Positions 1 through 8,980 of a stretch of 64,000 nucleotides of DNA are shown here, in pieces. The DNA is from Promethearchaeia archaeon (lineage in GTDB: Archaea > Asgardarchaeota > Lokiarchaeia > Sigyniarchaeales > SOKP01). Numbering within the stretch: position 1 is the first letter of the stretch; the number at the start of each line of letters is the position of its first letter. The translations under genes and the position numbers were made by a program. Under the pieces are notes generated by a model, which ran no database searches, was not told the origin of the DNA, and was given only the letters and a program-made list of their open reading frames with translations. The stretch is from assembly GCA_029856045.1 (NCBI GenBank), contig JAHQWG010000053.1, forward strand, positions 1 to 64,000, in the 5' to 3' direction.

Positions 1-1
1 G

Positions 2-952
2 AACGATACATTGATGACAACTGTTTCAGAGGAAGATTTGATTTTTTTTCTCACTTCAGTTTTATCAAGCGATAATCGTAATTTTACAATCACTCTAGGA
101 ATGAGAATTTGGTGTGAAGATAATTTTTGGTCTGATAGGGATACTTGGAACTCTTTACGTATAAAATCTTGTAATTTAACCTTTACTTATGAGAAAAAGA
201 TAGACCAATTTACAACCGTAGATTATAATCAGATTGGAGATAAAATTACTGGGACGAATGTTCAAATCACATCTGCAAATCTTAAATTTAAATATAAAAT
301 TAATGATACATGGCCTGAATTATCATCTCCAAACTCTGAAATTAGAATATTGATTAATAATAACTCCCATACAGAAACTATTAAATTAAGTTCGGTTAAT
401 AATTCCTTTCAAGAAATAAAACCAGGTGGATATGATGTGTCGTCTTTAATTTTAATAGATATAAATATTTCTCTTTCAATTCAAGTATTTTTAGCAGATG
501 AGTTCGCATTGGATAAGAATTTCTCCATTTCCATCGATGATGTTTACCTTGAAATTTCTTATATTGAAATTATTCCTGATATCTTCGAAGAACCTTGGGT
601 GTTTAGTGCACTTTTAATATTGGCAATTACAGTACTCACTAGTCTGGGTAGTTATTTCATTGTATATCGAAGATACCTTAAATATCCAAAACCTGTAAGA
701 AAAGTACGTAAATTTAGAAAAACATTAAAAAGAAAACACCCCCCTGGGACAGTTTATATCACCAATCGTGAATATGCATTTAAAACAATTCATGAAAAAG
801 AAGTTTCTAAAGCGATTAAAGTAAAGAAGAGTGCAGCCGAAGAAAAACCGATGTCTTCTATTCAAAAAATTATATCTAAATTTAAATCTAAACCTAAAAA
901 AAAGCCATCAATACCAGCAAAGAAACTTATAGCTAAACCTAAATCTCCATAA
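2..952 (+). CDS. C-terminal part of a surface protein with one membrane anchor and a basic tail (left-truncated)
   Basis: The frame is open to the left edge, so the TTG at 11 and ATG at 14 are probably internal codons and the gene begins outside the window. What is visible is a beta-rich extracellular segment with several N-x-S/T sequons. It is followed by one hydrophobic helix of about 22 residues (around 597-665) and then a strongly basic lysine/proline-rich tail. Directly after the helix comes the motif LKYPKPVRK followed by RK-x-RK, and then R-E-x-x-FKT-x-H. The next gene carries the same motif at the same place, so the two are tandem paralogues. No enzymatic domain is recognised. The likely role is a cell-surface or adhesion protein anchored by its C terminus. 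The TAA at 950-952 interrupts a tail that continues in frame. Confidence 0.75.
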   Translation, partial: NDTLMTTVSEEDLIFFLTSVLSSDNRNFTITLGMRIWCEDNFWSDRDTWNSLRIKSCNLTFTYEKKIDQFTTVDYNQIGDKITGTNVQITSANLKFKYKINDTWPELSSPNSEIRILINNNSHTETIKLSSVNNSFQEIKPGGYDVSSLILIDINISLSIQVFLADEFALDKNFSISIDDVYLEISYIEIIPDIFEEPWVFSALLILAITVLTSLGSYFIVYRRYLKYPKPVRKVRKFRKTLKRKHPPGTVYITNREYAFKTIHEKEVSKAIKVKKSAAEEKPMSSIQKIISKFKSKPKKKPSIPAKKLIAKPKSP

Positions 953-1081
953 AAACCACCATCCCCTACCAAAAAACCTATAGTCAAGAAAGAAGAACCA
1001 ATATCTGCTGAAAAAAAATCTAAAAAATTATCTGAAAAATCTGAAAAAACACCAGAAAACCCCACTAATAAGAAACCCTAA
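953..1081 (+). other. In-frame coding-like tail after the stop codon of the first surface protein
   Basis: The same reading frame stays open for 42 codons after the TAA at 950-952 and ends at a TAA at 1079-1081. Its translation is lysine/proline/glutamate-rich and includes KSKKLSEKSEKT. This continues the composition of the preceding tail. It also matches in type the sequence found behind the stop of the neighbouring paralogue. It is probably the original end of the protein, cut off by a nonsense mutation. Readthrough or a sequence error are the alternatives. Confidence 0.5.
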
Positions 1082-1372
1082 ATTTATATATGCTATGCAA
1101 AAAAATTATTTTCTTTTTCTTATTTTTAGATTATTCATTATTCGCTTCCCTAATTTTTAAAAATTTGATGTATTGCCCTTAAAAAATAATTTACATAGAC
1201 AAAGACATCTCTAAGAATGAAGTAAAAAGGATAATTCTAAGTAGATTATGAAATAGATTTAATAATCATCCTCTATGATAATTATTATATACCATATTCT
1301 TTAATATATTATTTGCTAATCAATAGTGGTTTTTATTATAAAAATACAAAAAAAGAATAAAGTGAATTTATT
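1082..1372. other. Intergenic region upstream of the large surface protein
   Basis: This AT-rich spacer has no coding-like frame that I can support. A TATA-like stretch (TTATTATAAAAATA, around 1333-1346) and an AGTGAA ribosome-binding-site-like element near 1360 precede the TTG start at 1373. This suggests that the second surface protein has its own promoter. Confidence 0.35.
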
Positions 1373-4300
1373 TTGAAAAAAATTAAAAAATGTAAGAATA
1401 ATAAAATATTAATTCTTGTCAGTTTATTAGTTATATTTTCTCTCAGTTTTGTAATACCTAATGTTAATATGAATAATAATGTATATTTTGATAATGTTGA
1501 CGATAAACTTGAAGGAGATACTCTAAATAATGATTTAAGGTCTCAAAGTTTAACCCTCGATAATAATTATACTGGTGTTGGAGCAGCTTGGAATCTAACC
1601 CATTATGCAAACAGAACAGATACAGATTTGGAAGCAAGTTTCGGGAATGATTCCTACGATATTGTAGAAATCCCATTATTCACTGATTGGCAGGGTTATA
1701 AATTAAACGCAACTATAAATGATTTGTATGATGAGAGAAATTGGAACAATGGAACATTTATTTATGGAAACGACGATGGTAATTATTCATGTCCTGAAGA
1801 TGATTCTGATTATATAAGTAACGCTTATCAAAATTGGACTTTTAATTATAACGATGTAGGCGGGTTTTATAATAATATGAGTGGAAACTATCTTGATACT
1901 TCTGCTCCAACTAGTGGTGGTCATGATAGTTTAGAATTAAGAATAAATGCTGATAGGCGATCAAGTGGTTGGAATAGCTATAATTTAGGAGATATTTGTT
2001 GGTGGAGTAGTTCTATCGAAATTCCTAGAGGCAATATAATTGATAGCATATTGCAATTTGATCTCAATCCTTATTATTTAGCTGATTTCAATTCATGGGA
2101 TTTTTCCATTTCATTAAACAATGAAAAAATATATAGTAAAGGTACATATTCTTTAAAGTTAGAGGCTGGGGGACAAGGAATTTGGCATACATTTACTGTT
2201 CCCCAATCAGTTTGGATAAATCAATCCGTATTTCCTTCCCCTATAAATGATACAACAATTACATTTGAAATAGCTTTAGAATATCTATCAAGTTCAGCAA
2301 GTTATAGCGATGGTTTTGATTATATTGAATATCAACAAATATTTATTGATAATGTAAAATTATTTGCAAAGGCAGAAGTATTACCCTCACAAATTGGGTT
2401 AAAGATGAATGGAACGAATGATGTAAATGATATTAATTCAGAATGGGGGAAAGGAACTAGAGTACTTGAAGGTAATTGGGTAGGAACTGAAGTAAAGGCT
2501 AATTTTAGTAGTAATTCTACTTGTGAATTAAGTAATTATACTATATATTTAAAATCTAATTTAAATCTTTTTGCAATAAGACATACTCCAGATACAAATT
2601 ATATAGAATCTAGCGTTTCAGAAGGCACAAATTTCGAAGTAAGTAATAATAGTATAGTGAACTGGAATTGTGTCGGTTATGTATCCGTTCCAGTAGGGTA
2701 TAAAGAAACAGAAATAAAACTTGAATTTCCAACTGATGTAAATATAACTTGGGTATCGGAACCTCAAAATCCAAATACAAATAAATCATCTTTATGTGAT
2801 AATTCAGCTCAAGGAATTTTAAATATAAATGTCTCTAAATTTTCTGATCCACCAGATGGTTTTTGGAAATTTGAAGCAGTATCACCTAATTATTGTGAAC
2901 AATTCAATATTTTTAATAATGAAACAGGTATATGGCTGCAAGATGATGAATTTCTAAGCGGGGATTATATTAATATTACAGGGAAAATAACGAATAATAC
3001 AATAATCTCTGGATACATACAACAAACTAAAGCATATCTAAATATAAGATTTCCAAACGGCACCATATGGACCAGTAAAACTCAAGAAAAGTCCCCCCTT
3101 GAAGATGGAACTATTTACTTTGATCCTTTTCTAATACCCTCCTCACCTCCCGCTTATGAAGTAGGAGTATATGACGCAATAATTACTTGGAATAACTCTT
3201 ATACTTCTTATGGATTAAATGAAACTGGCGTGATCTATAAAAAATTTACAGTAATTCATAATTCCACTTTAAGTCCAGATGAAAATAAGTATTATTATGA
3301 AGATATTATTGAAGAAACAACTGTAAATTTAAGGGTTCTATTTAATGATAAAATGAATAATGATGCTATAACAAATGCTCATGTATATGTTTATAAATTC
3401 ACCGGTGGAATGCAGAATTTTAGTGAAATAAGTCCTGGTTTATATTTTCTAGAATTCAATGTGATCGGAGCACCGAATGCAGGCAATAATACTTTAACAA
3501 TTTTTGCTAATTCGTCCCTCTTTGTAAATAATAAGATGAATATAACAATCGAAGTAATTAAAGCAACAACTTTTACAGCAGATGAAACTATAATATCTGT
3601 TCCGTGGCGAGATAATTTTACAATCCAATTTAATTTTACTGAACAAAAAACTGGAAATGGTATAACTGCCACTCCTACAAATAATTGGAATGGAGAATCA
3701 CACATAATTATGACAGCTCCGGGAGAATATAGCATAACTTGTAATACTTCTCTTTATGCTGTAAACCAAATCCATTCATTAATTATTAGTGTTGATGAAT
3801 ATGGATATGAACAGCCCCCAGATATATTAGTTAAAATTGAAATAACTGAGAGAAATGCAAACATAGACGAAATTTATTTAAATCAAACGCTTGGTACATT
3901 AATTGTATTTCCTTATGGTGACCTTTTAAATATTACAGCTAAATACAGTGATCAAGCAACAAGCAGTTTTATTAGTGGAGCTACAGTACAATTAAGAGAC
4001 GGTGAGACTATTTTAGATAGTTTTTCAGAAAATCCAACGCTGAAACACTATAATCTTACAATAAATACTACTATTTTAGGAGTCGAAGTTAATCTATTTA
4101 CAATTTATGCCAAACAAGATAATTATACAACCGCGCTGGAAAGTATAATAACATTAATTGAAAGAGAAACTGATTTAACTTTAAAGATCAATGAAACTAA
4201 TATAAGTAATAATGGTGTTTTCGAGCTTCAAGTAAATGAAACCATTAATCTTTTTGTTACTTATAAAGACATGTATACAGGAGATCATATAGACAATGCT

Positions 4301-5734
4301 ACTGTAGAAATAACTGGAGCTGGAATATCAGCAAATTTAACGGAAGATGATGTATTAGAACAGTACAACATAACTTTAAGTGCCGACAATCTGACTAAAG
4401 GATTTAACTTTTTAACGATAATTGCTCAAAAGGAAAATACTAAGCCTCAATCCATATCATTTTCAATTGAATTAATAGAGAGAAAAACAGCAATTAAGTT
4501 ATTCATTAATCAGACTGATATCACAACTAGTAAGACATATGTAATTCAAATAGGAGAGACAATAGATATAATATTTAATTATACAGATGAGACTACAAAT
4601 GAATTTCTTGAAAATGCAACAGTTGAATTAACAGGAGTAAGTATTGTAGCTTATTTAACGGAATATAGTAATTCTTATAAGATAACTATCAGCTCAGTAA
4701 ATTTAACTCAATCAATCAACTTTTTAAAAATTATTGCTGAAAAGAGAAATTATCAACCTCAACCTATTGAATTTAGAATTGATGTAATTGAAAGGCAAAC
4801 ATATACATCATTGTATTTAAATCAATTAAACAAAACTATTGATAAATCAATCGAACTTCCAATAAGTGCTACTTTAAATATTACATTTGGTTATTTTGAT
4901 GATGTTACAAAAGAATTCATTCATGATGCATTAGTACAACTCGTGGGAACGGATTTATTGTTTAATTTCACTGAAGAACCTGCATTAAATCAATATAAAC
5001 TTATTATAAATGCGAGAGATTTAGATTTTGGAATTAAATTTTTAACTTTAGTTGCTGGTAAGACTAATTTTCAATCATCATCAGACCTTTTAAAGATAAC
5101 AGTTAGGCAAATAAAAACTAATATTACAGCAGTATATGGGGACGTTGTAAATATAAGAGTTGGTGGTTCTCATGCCTTAACAATTACTCTATATGATATA
5201 GATAATGAACAATATATAACTAATGCTACTGTAAGATATTCGGGTGACCTAGGGCAAGGAGTATTAATAGAAGATCTAAATAATCCAGGCACATATATTG
5301 CTAATTTTGAGACTTTGGGTCTTGGCAATTATATTATTACAATAACGGTAACTGGTGTAAGTGGAGATTATCTATTCGAAAGCAAGCAAGTAGCAATAAC
5401 CGTCACTTTATCAGAAGAAGAAGCACTATTATTTTTAGGAGGATTAATAGCAGCAATCAGCGCTACCATCGGAATTGGGGGCTATTTCATTGCTTATCAG
5501 AGAGTTCTTAAATATCCAAAGCCTGTTAGAAAGACTCGTAAATACAGGAGAACATTAAGGAAGAAAAAAACACCAAGTGTAGAAATTTTAGGTCGTGAAG
5601 AATCTTTCAAGACACTTCATGGAGAAGGATTGTCTAAAATATCCAAAATCAAGACAAGCAAAACAAAACTAGAAGTACCTCCTATTGATATAAAGACTGA
5701 AGCTAAATTTGTAGAAAAACCTCCATCAACTTAG
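1373..5734 (+). CDS. Giant secreted surface protein with five tandem repeats, C-terminal anchor and basic tail
   Basis: This is a 1453-residue protein. The N terminus is a lysine-rich stretch followed by a signal-peptide-like helix (about residues 12-32). The long extracellular part is rich in Asn, Thr and N-x-S/T sequons. From about residue 824 it contains five tandem units of about 105 residues (starting near 826, 930, 1036, 1140 and 1246). Each opens with a phrase like ER-x-T and carries a NAT-V-x-(I/L) strand in its middle, which suggests Ig-like or other beta-sandwich modules. A single membrane helix lies near 1348-1370, followed by LKYPKPVRK, RK-x-RR and the R-E-x-x-FKT-x-H element shared with the upstream gene. 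The start is TTG after an AGTGAA element. The likely role is a glycosylated adhesin or S-layer-associated protein; no catalytic motif is seen. Confidence 0.85.
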   Translation: MKKIKKCKNNKILILVSLLVIFSLSFVIPNVNMNNNVYFDNVDDKLEGDTLNNDLRSQSLTLDNNYTGVGAAWNLTHYANRTDTDLEASFGNDSYDIVEIPLFTDWQGYKLNATINDLYDERNWNNGTFIYGNDDGNYSCPEDDSDYISNAYQNWTFNYNDVGGFYNNMSGNYLDTSAPTSGGHDSLELRINADRRSSGWNSYNLGDICWWSSSIEIPRGNIIDSILQFDLNPYYLADFNSWDFSISLNNEKIYSKGTYSLKLEAGGQGIWHTFTVPQSVWINQSVFPSPINDTTITFEIALEYLSSSASYSDGFDYIEYQQIFIDNVKLFAKAEVLPSQIGLKMNGTNDVNDINSEWGKGTRVLEGNWVGTEVKANFSSNSTCELSNYTIYLKSNLNLFAIRHTPDTNYIESSVSEGTNFEVSNNSIVNWNCVGYVSVPVGYKETEIKLEFPTDVNITWVSEPQNPNTNKSSLCDNSAQGILNINVSKFSDPPDGFWKFEAVSPNYCEQFNIFNNETGIWLQDDEFLSGDYINITGKITNNTIISGYIQQTKAYLNIRFPNGTIWTSKTQEKSPLEDGTIYFDPFLIPSSPPAYEVGVYDAIITWNNSYTSYGLNETGVIYKKFTVIHNSTLSPDENKYYYEDIIEETTVNLRVLFNDKMNNDAITNAHVYVYKFTGGMQNFSEISPGLYFLEFNVIGAPNAGNNTLTIFANSSLFVNNKMNITIEVIKATTFTADETIISVPWRDNFTIQFNFTEQKTGNGITATPTNNWNGESHIIMTAPGEYSITCNTSLYAVNQIHSLIISVDEYGYEQPPDILVKIEITERNANIDEIYLNQTLGTLIVFPYGDLLNITAKYSDQATSSFISGATVQLRDGETILDSFSENPTLKHYNLTINTTILGVEVNLFTIYAKQDNYTTALESIITLIERETDLTLKINETNISNNGVFELQVNETINLFVTYKDMYTGDHIDNATVEITGAGISANLTEDDVLEQYNITLSADNLTKGFNFLTIIAQKENTKPQSISFSIELIERKTAIKLFINQTDITTSKTYVIQIGETIDIIFNYTDETTNEFLENATVELTGVSIVAYLTEYSNSYKITISSVNLTQSINFLKIIAEKRNYQPQPIEFRIDVIERQTYTSLYLNQLNKTIDKSIELPISATLNITFGYFDDVTKEFIHDALVQLVGTDLLFNFTEEPALNQYKLIINARDLDFGIKFLTLVAGKTNFQSSSDLLKITVRQIKTNITAVYGDVVNIRVGGSHALTITLYDIDNEQYITNATVRYSGDLGQGVLIEDLNNPGTYIANFETLGLGNYIITITVTGVSGDYLFESKQVAITVTLSEEEALLFLGGLIAAISATIGIGGYFIAYQRVLKYPKPVRKTRKYRRTLRKKKTPSVEILGREESFKTLHGEGLSKISKIKTSKTKLEVPPIDIKTEAKFVEKPPST

Positions 5735-5849
5735 ACACAACCTGAAATTGAACCTACTAAAAAACCTCCTATTACTGATGAAAAATCAAAAAAAATATCT
5801 TGATATCTCAAAAGAAAAAACATCGGAAAAATCTGCCAAAAAGGATTAA
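5735..5849 (+). other. Coding-like tail after the TAG stop, broken again by TGA and a frameshift
   Basis: After the TAG at 5732-5734 the same frame continues for 22 codons (TQPEIEP-TKKPP type) to a TGA at 5801-5803. Moving one frame, it goes on as DISKEKTSEKSAKKD and ends at TAA 5847-5849. This resembles the KSKKLSEKSEKT tail found behind the stop of the upstream paralogue. Both paralogues therefore seem to have lost the same lysine-rich tail by independent lesions. Confidence 0.45.
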
Positions 5850-6051
5850 TCATTTTATTTTATATTTAATTATATTTTCTTTTTTTCATTTCATATTTTT
5901 TTTTACTTGATATTTTTTTTCTTAGAACTCTAAATAAGATGCAATGTTAGATAGCATAATTAAACACAAATTCTTACAAATCATAGAAAATCTAATTATG
6001 GATTGCAAAATATTATTTAATAAATCAATAATTATAGTGAAATGAAGAAAA

Positions 6052-6816
6052 ATGGATAATTCAAATCGTAATATAATGCCGGGTGCTGGTCCTTTCTATT
6101 TTGAAGGAAATGATATAGGTGTTTTATTATTGCATGGAGGAGGTGGCGGAACTGCAGCCGATTTAAAGCCAATGGCAGAATTTTTACATAATGAAGGAGG
6201 TTTTACTGTAAGAGTTCCGTTGTTATCCGGATTTGGAACAACACCCGAAGAATTAAAAGATACACCGATCTCTGCTTGGATGGAAGATCTTGAAGTTGAA
6301 TATAATTTCTTAAAGCAAAAAGTAAAAAAGATAGTTGTTGGAGGGCATAGTATGGGGGCAATTTTTAGTCTATATTTAGGAGCTACAAAAAATCCAGATG
6401 CAATATTTACCATAAGTGCTCCTATAGGAGTTAAAGGATTCTTACCAAAATTACTTCCGTTAGTAAAATATTTTATTAAATCTTATCCTCTTCCTATAGA
6501 TGAATTTGAAAAAGAAACAGATGGTGCGTGGGTGGGATATGATAAATTTCCTCTAAAAGCTGGAGTGAGACTATTCAAAATAATTAAAGAATTTAAAAAA
6601 TATTATCCGAAAATTACGTGTCCTACTCTATTAATTCAAGGAAGATTAGATAGCGTGATTAAATCCTCGAGCATGGAAGAGATTTATGAAATGTTAATGT
6701 CCGAAAATAAGAGGAAATTATGGCTAGACAACAGCGACCATCCCATATTAAAAATCCCTGACGAGAATTTATTATTTTCTGAAATTTTGAATTTCATGAA
6801 AGAAGTTACAAAATAA
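6052..6816 (+). CDS. Alpha/beta-hydrolase, carboxylesterase or monoacylglycerol-lipase type
   Basis: This 254-residue single-domain protein has the complete alpha/beta-hydrolase layout. An HGGGGG oxyanion loop lies at residues 28-33, the nucleophile elbow GHSMG has Ser100, a late-strand Asp is at about 200 (QGRLDSV) and the catalytic His is at about 230 (SDHPI). It has no signal peptide, so it acts in the cytoplasm. The family (Est30-like carboxylesterases and monoacylglycerol lipases) cleaves short- to medium-chain esters; the exact substrate cannot be read here. The ATG follows a GTGAAATGA ribosome-binding element. It converges with the HAD gene, leaving 4 bases between the stops. Confidence 0.85.
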   Translation: MDNSNRNIMPGAGPFYFEGNDIGVLLLHGGGGGTAADLKPMAEFLHNEGGFTVRVPLLSGFGTTPEELKDTPISAWMEDLEVEYNFLKQKVKKIVVGGHSMGAIFSLYLGATKNPDAIFTISAPIGVKGFLPKLLPLVKYFIKSYPLPIDEFEKETDGAWVGYDKFPLKAGVRLFKIIKEFKKYYPKITCPTLLIQGRLDSVIKSSSMEEIYEMLMSENKRKLWLDNSDHPILKIPDENLLFSEILNFMKEVTK

Positions 6817-6820
6817 ATTT

Positions 6821-7483
6821 TTATTTCTCCTTCAGAATTGAATAAATCACATTTAAGTTTAGATCTCTAATACTTTTTAAAATCAAATATGGAACTGATA
6901 TACTCTCTATCAATTTCTCTTTGGTGGTAGTTCCAGTTAAAACCCCAATAAAGGGACAATCAAGCATTTCTGCGACTTTTACATCATTTATATGATCTCC
7001 AATAACAATTATTTGCTTATTAGGAAAATTTTTTTCTAGTATCTTTTTTGTAATTGGGTCGAATTTTTTCTTCCTTTGCTCAGTTTCTCCTAAATATAAA
7101 TCAAAAAAGTTGTCTATTTTTAAAATTTTTAGAATATTATGGACCATTTCATGCTTTTTAGAAGATAATACACCTAAAGAAAAACCACTTTCTTTTAATT
7201 CTTTTAATTTTTTTCTTACACCTTTTATTAGTTTTGACTGATAAATTCCCTTCTTTCTATAAAAATCACGGAAGGCGGATACATATTTTTCAGGAGATTC
7301 ATTAGTTACATCTTTAAACATCTCATATAAAGGAATTCCGATCATTTGCTTTATTATTTTTGGAGGAATTTTCTCTTTTTTATATTTCTCCAACGCATAA
7401 TTGAAGGAGTTAATAATTCCTTTTGTGTTTTTAATGAGAGTATTGTCAAGATCAAAACTTAAATATATTTCGCTAGAGTTCAT
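6821..7483 (-). CDS. HAD-superfamily phosphatase, phosphoglycolate-phosphatase-like
   Basis: This 220-residue protein carries HAD motif I, DLDNTL, at residues 11-16 with the nucleophile Asp11 and acid Asp13. It is followed by a helical cap (about 20-85), motif II (GVLSS), a motif III lysine region (KKFDP) and motif IV (IGDHINDV). This is the pattern of the phosphoglycolate phosphatase / pyrophosphatase PpaX branch. It hydrolyses small phosphate esters in the cytoplasm; the substrate is not predictable. It is transcribed divergently from the LarA-like gene, with about 115 bases of shared promoter region. Confidence 0.82.
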   Translation of the reverse strand: MNSSEIYLSFDLDNTLIKNTKGIINSFNYALEKYKKEKIPPKIIKQMIGIPLYEMFKDVTNESPEKYVSAFRDFYRKKGIYQSKLIKGVRKKLKELKESGFSLGVLSSKKHEMVHNILKILKIDNFFDLYLGETEQRKKKFDPITKKILEKNFPNKQIIVIGDHINDVKVAEMLDCPFIGVLTGTTTKEKLIESISVPYLILKSIRDLNLNVIYSILKEK

Positions 7484-7599
7484 CGACCGTTCATTTTACT
7501 TGTTTAAAAAATTTGATTTTAAACTTAATTTTAGTAGAATTTAGTTTATTATTGCTATTTATTAAAAGTTTATTTTTATGCCTTGATTTTAATACAATA

Positions 7600-8880
7600 A
7601 TGAAGGTCCATTTTAAATACGGTAAAAATGGGTTAAATGTTGAAATATCTGATAATTTAAACTTTACAATAATAAAAGCACCAGAAGAAAAAGAAATACT
7701 CAATCCTGTGGAAGAAATTAAAGCAAAAATAAATGACCCAATTGGGACTTTACCTTTGAAAGAATTAATTCAACAAAAAGGAAAATTTCATGAAATTTCT
7801 ATCATAATTGTTATTAGTGACGCTACAAGACCGTCTCCTTCTAAAATAATATTAAAAGCTTTAACTGAAATATTTGAAGAAATCGGAATTAGAGATGAAC
7901 AAATAAAAATTTTAATAGCTACAGGCCTTCATAGAGAAAGCAGACAAGATGAACTAGTAAGAATGGTTGGTGATAATTTTCTTAAACGTTTTGAAATTGC
8001 TGACCATAACGCTAATGATGAATCCACTTTAGCTTTTGTTGGCTATAGCAACGATAGAACACCCATTTATTTAAATACATATTATCTCGATTGTGATTTT
8101 AGAATTTTAACAGGCTACGTAGAACCTCACTTTTTTATGGGATTCTCTGGAGGGAGGAAATCGATTATTCCAGGAATAGCTGGAGCAAAAACAATTAAGG
8201 GTAATCACTCTGCCAAAAATATTGCTTCACCGTATGCCCGTTTTGGAATATATAAAGAAAACCCACTCCATATTAATGCGGTTGAAATAGCTAAGAGAGT
8301 TGGCGTAGATTTTATAATTAATGTATGTATCAATGAAAATCATAATATAACTCAAATAGCCGCTGGAGATCTTGAAAAAGCCCACGAAGCTCTAGTAAAA
8401 TATCAATTAAAACAGGTATTTCAAAAGGTTAATGTGCTATATGACATAGTTATTTGCGGGAATGGAGGCTTCCCGTTAGATTTGAACCTTTATCAAGCAG
8501 TCAAAAGCATGGCTCTAGGTGAGATGGCTGTAAAGAAAGGGGGAATTATTATATCTGTAAATGAATTATCCGATGGAATAGGGCATGATAAATTTAGGGA
8601 ACTAATTTTTTGTGGAAGATCTCCAAAAGAAATCTATAATGATATTATAAATGAAAAAATTAAAGTGGTTGATCAATGGGAAATACAAATATTAACTCGA
8701 ATCTTACAAAAAGCTGAAATAATTGTTGTTTCTCAATTATCAAAAGATGAGGTTGGAAATATAGGTTTAATCCATTCAAATTCAGTTGAAGAAGCAATCG
8801 AAATGGCATTGAAAAAAATTGGACCTAATGCAAAAATACTTGTATTACCAGATGGACCAATTGTTTTACCAAAATTATAA
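7600..8880 (+). CDS. larA: LarA-family nickel-pincer racemase (lactate racemase-like)
   Basis: This is the LarA (DUF2088) family, which interconverts D- and L-lactate or related 2-hydroxy acids with a nickel-pincer nucleotide cofactor. Diagnostic segments are present in order: SDATRP, ATGLHR, EPHFFMGFSGGRKS with the cofactor-binding Lys candidate, PGIAG and NHSA with a metal-site His candidate. The length of 426 residues from the ATG at 7600 is normal. An earlier in-frame start at 7513 would add a hydrophobic stretch unlike the family, so 7600 is chosen. The next gene encodes a D-lactate/glycolate dehydrogenase-type flavoprotein, which supports a lactate role. The cofactor makers LarB, LarC and LarE are not in the window. 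Confidence 0.85.
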   Translation: MKVHFKYGKNGLNVEISDNLNFTIIKAPEEKEILNPVEEIKAKINDPIGTLPLKELIQQKGKFHEISIIIVISDATRPSPSKIILKALTEIFEEIGIRDEQIKILIATGLHRESRQDELVRMVGDNFLKRFEIADHNANDESTLAFVGYSNDRTPIYLNTYYLDCDFRILTGYVEPHFFMGFSGGRKSIIPGIAGAKTIKGNHSAKNIASPYARFGIYKENPLHINAVEIAKRVGVDFIINVCINENHNITQIAAGDLEKAHEALVKYQLKQVFQKVNVLYDIVICGNGGFPLDLNLYQAVKSMALGEMAVKKGGIIISVNELSDGIGHDKFRELIFCGRSPKEIYNDIINEKIKVVDQWEIQILTRILQKAEIIVVSQLSKDEVGNIGLIHSNSVEEAIEMALKKIGPNAKILVLPDGPIVLPKL

Positions 8881-8980
8881 ATTCTCTTAATTGTAATTTT
8901 AATTAAATTTTAATATCTTACACATTAAGAAGCATTATAATCCCAAATAATATAGAAGAACAAATCTTTAGTGTAATTTT

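Noticed and set aside
3391-3735. Open frame of 114 codons on the minus strand
   Set aside because: It is the antisense shadow of the repeat-rich surface protein.
950-5734. Stop-codon reassignment or pyrrolysine at TAG
   Set aside because: The interrupted frames use TAA as well as TAG and TGA. Many other genes here end cleanly at TAA, and no methylamine methyltransferase or PylTS genes are present.
7513-7599. N-terminal extension of LarA from an upstream start
   Set aside because: It would add a hydrophobic stretch foreign to the family. The ATG at 7600 gives the normal length.
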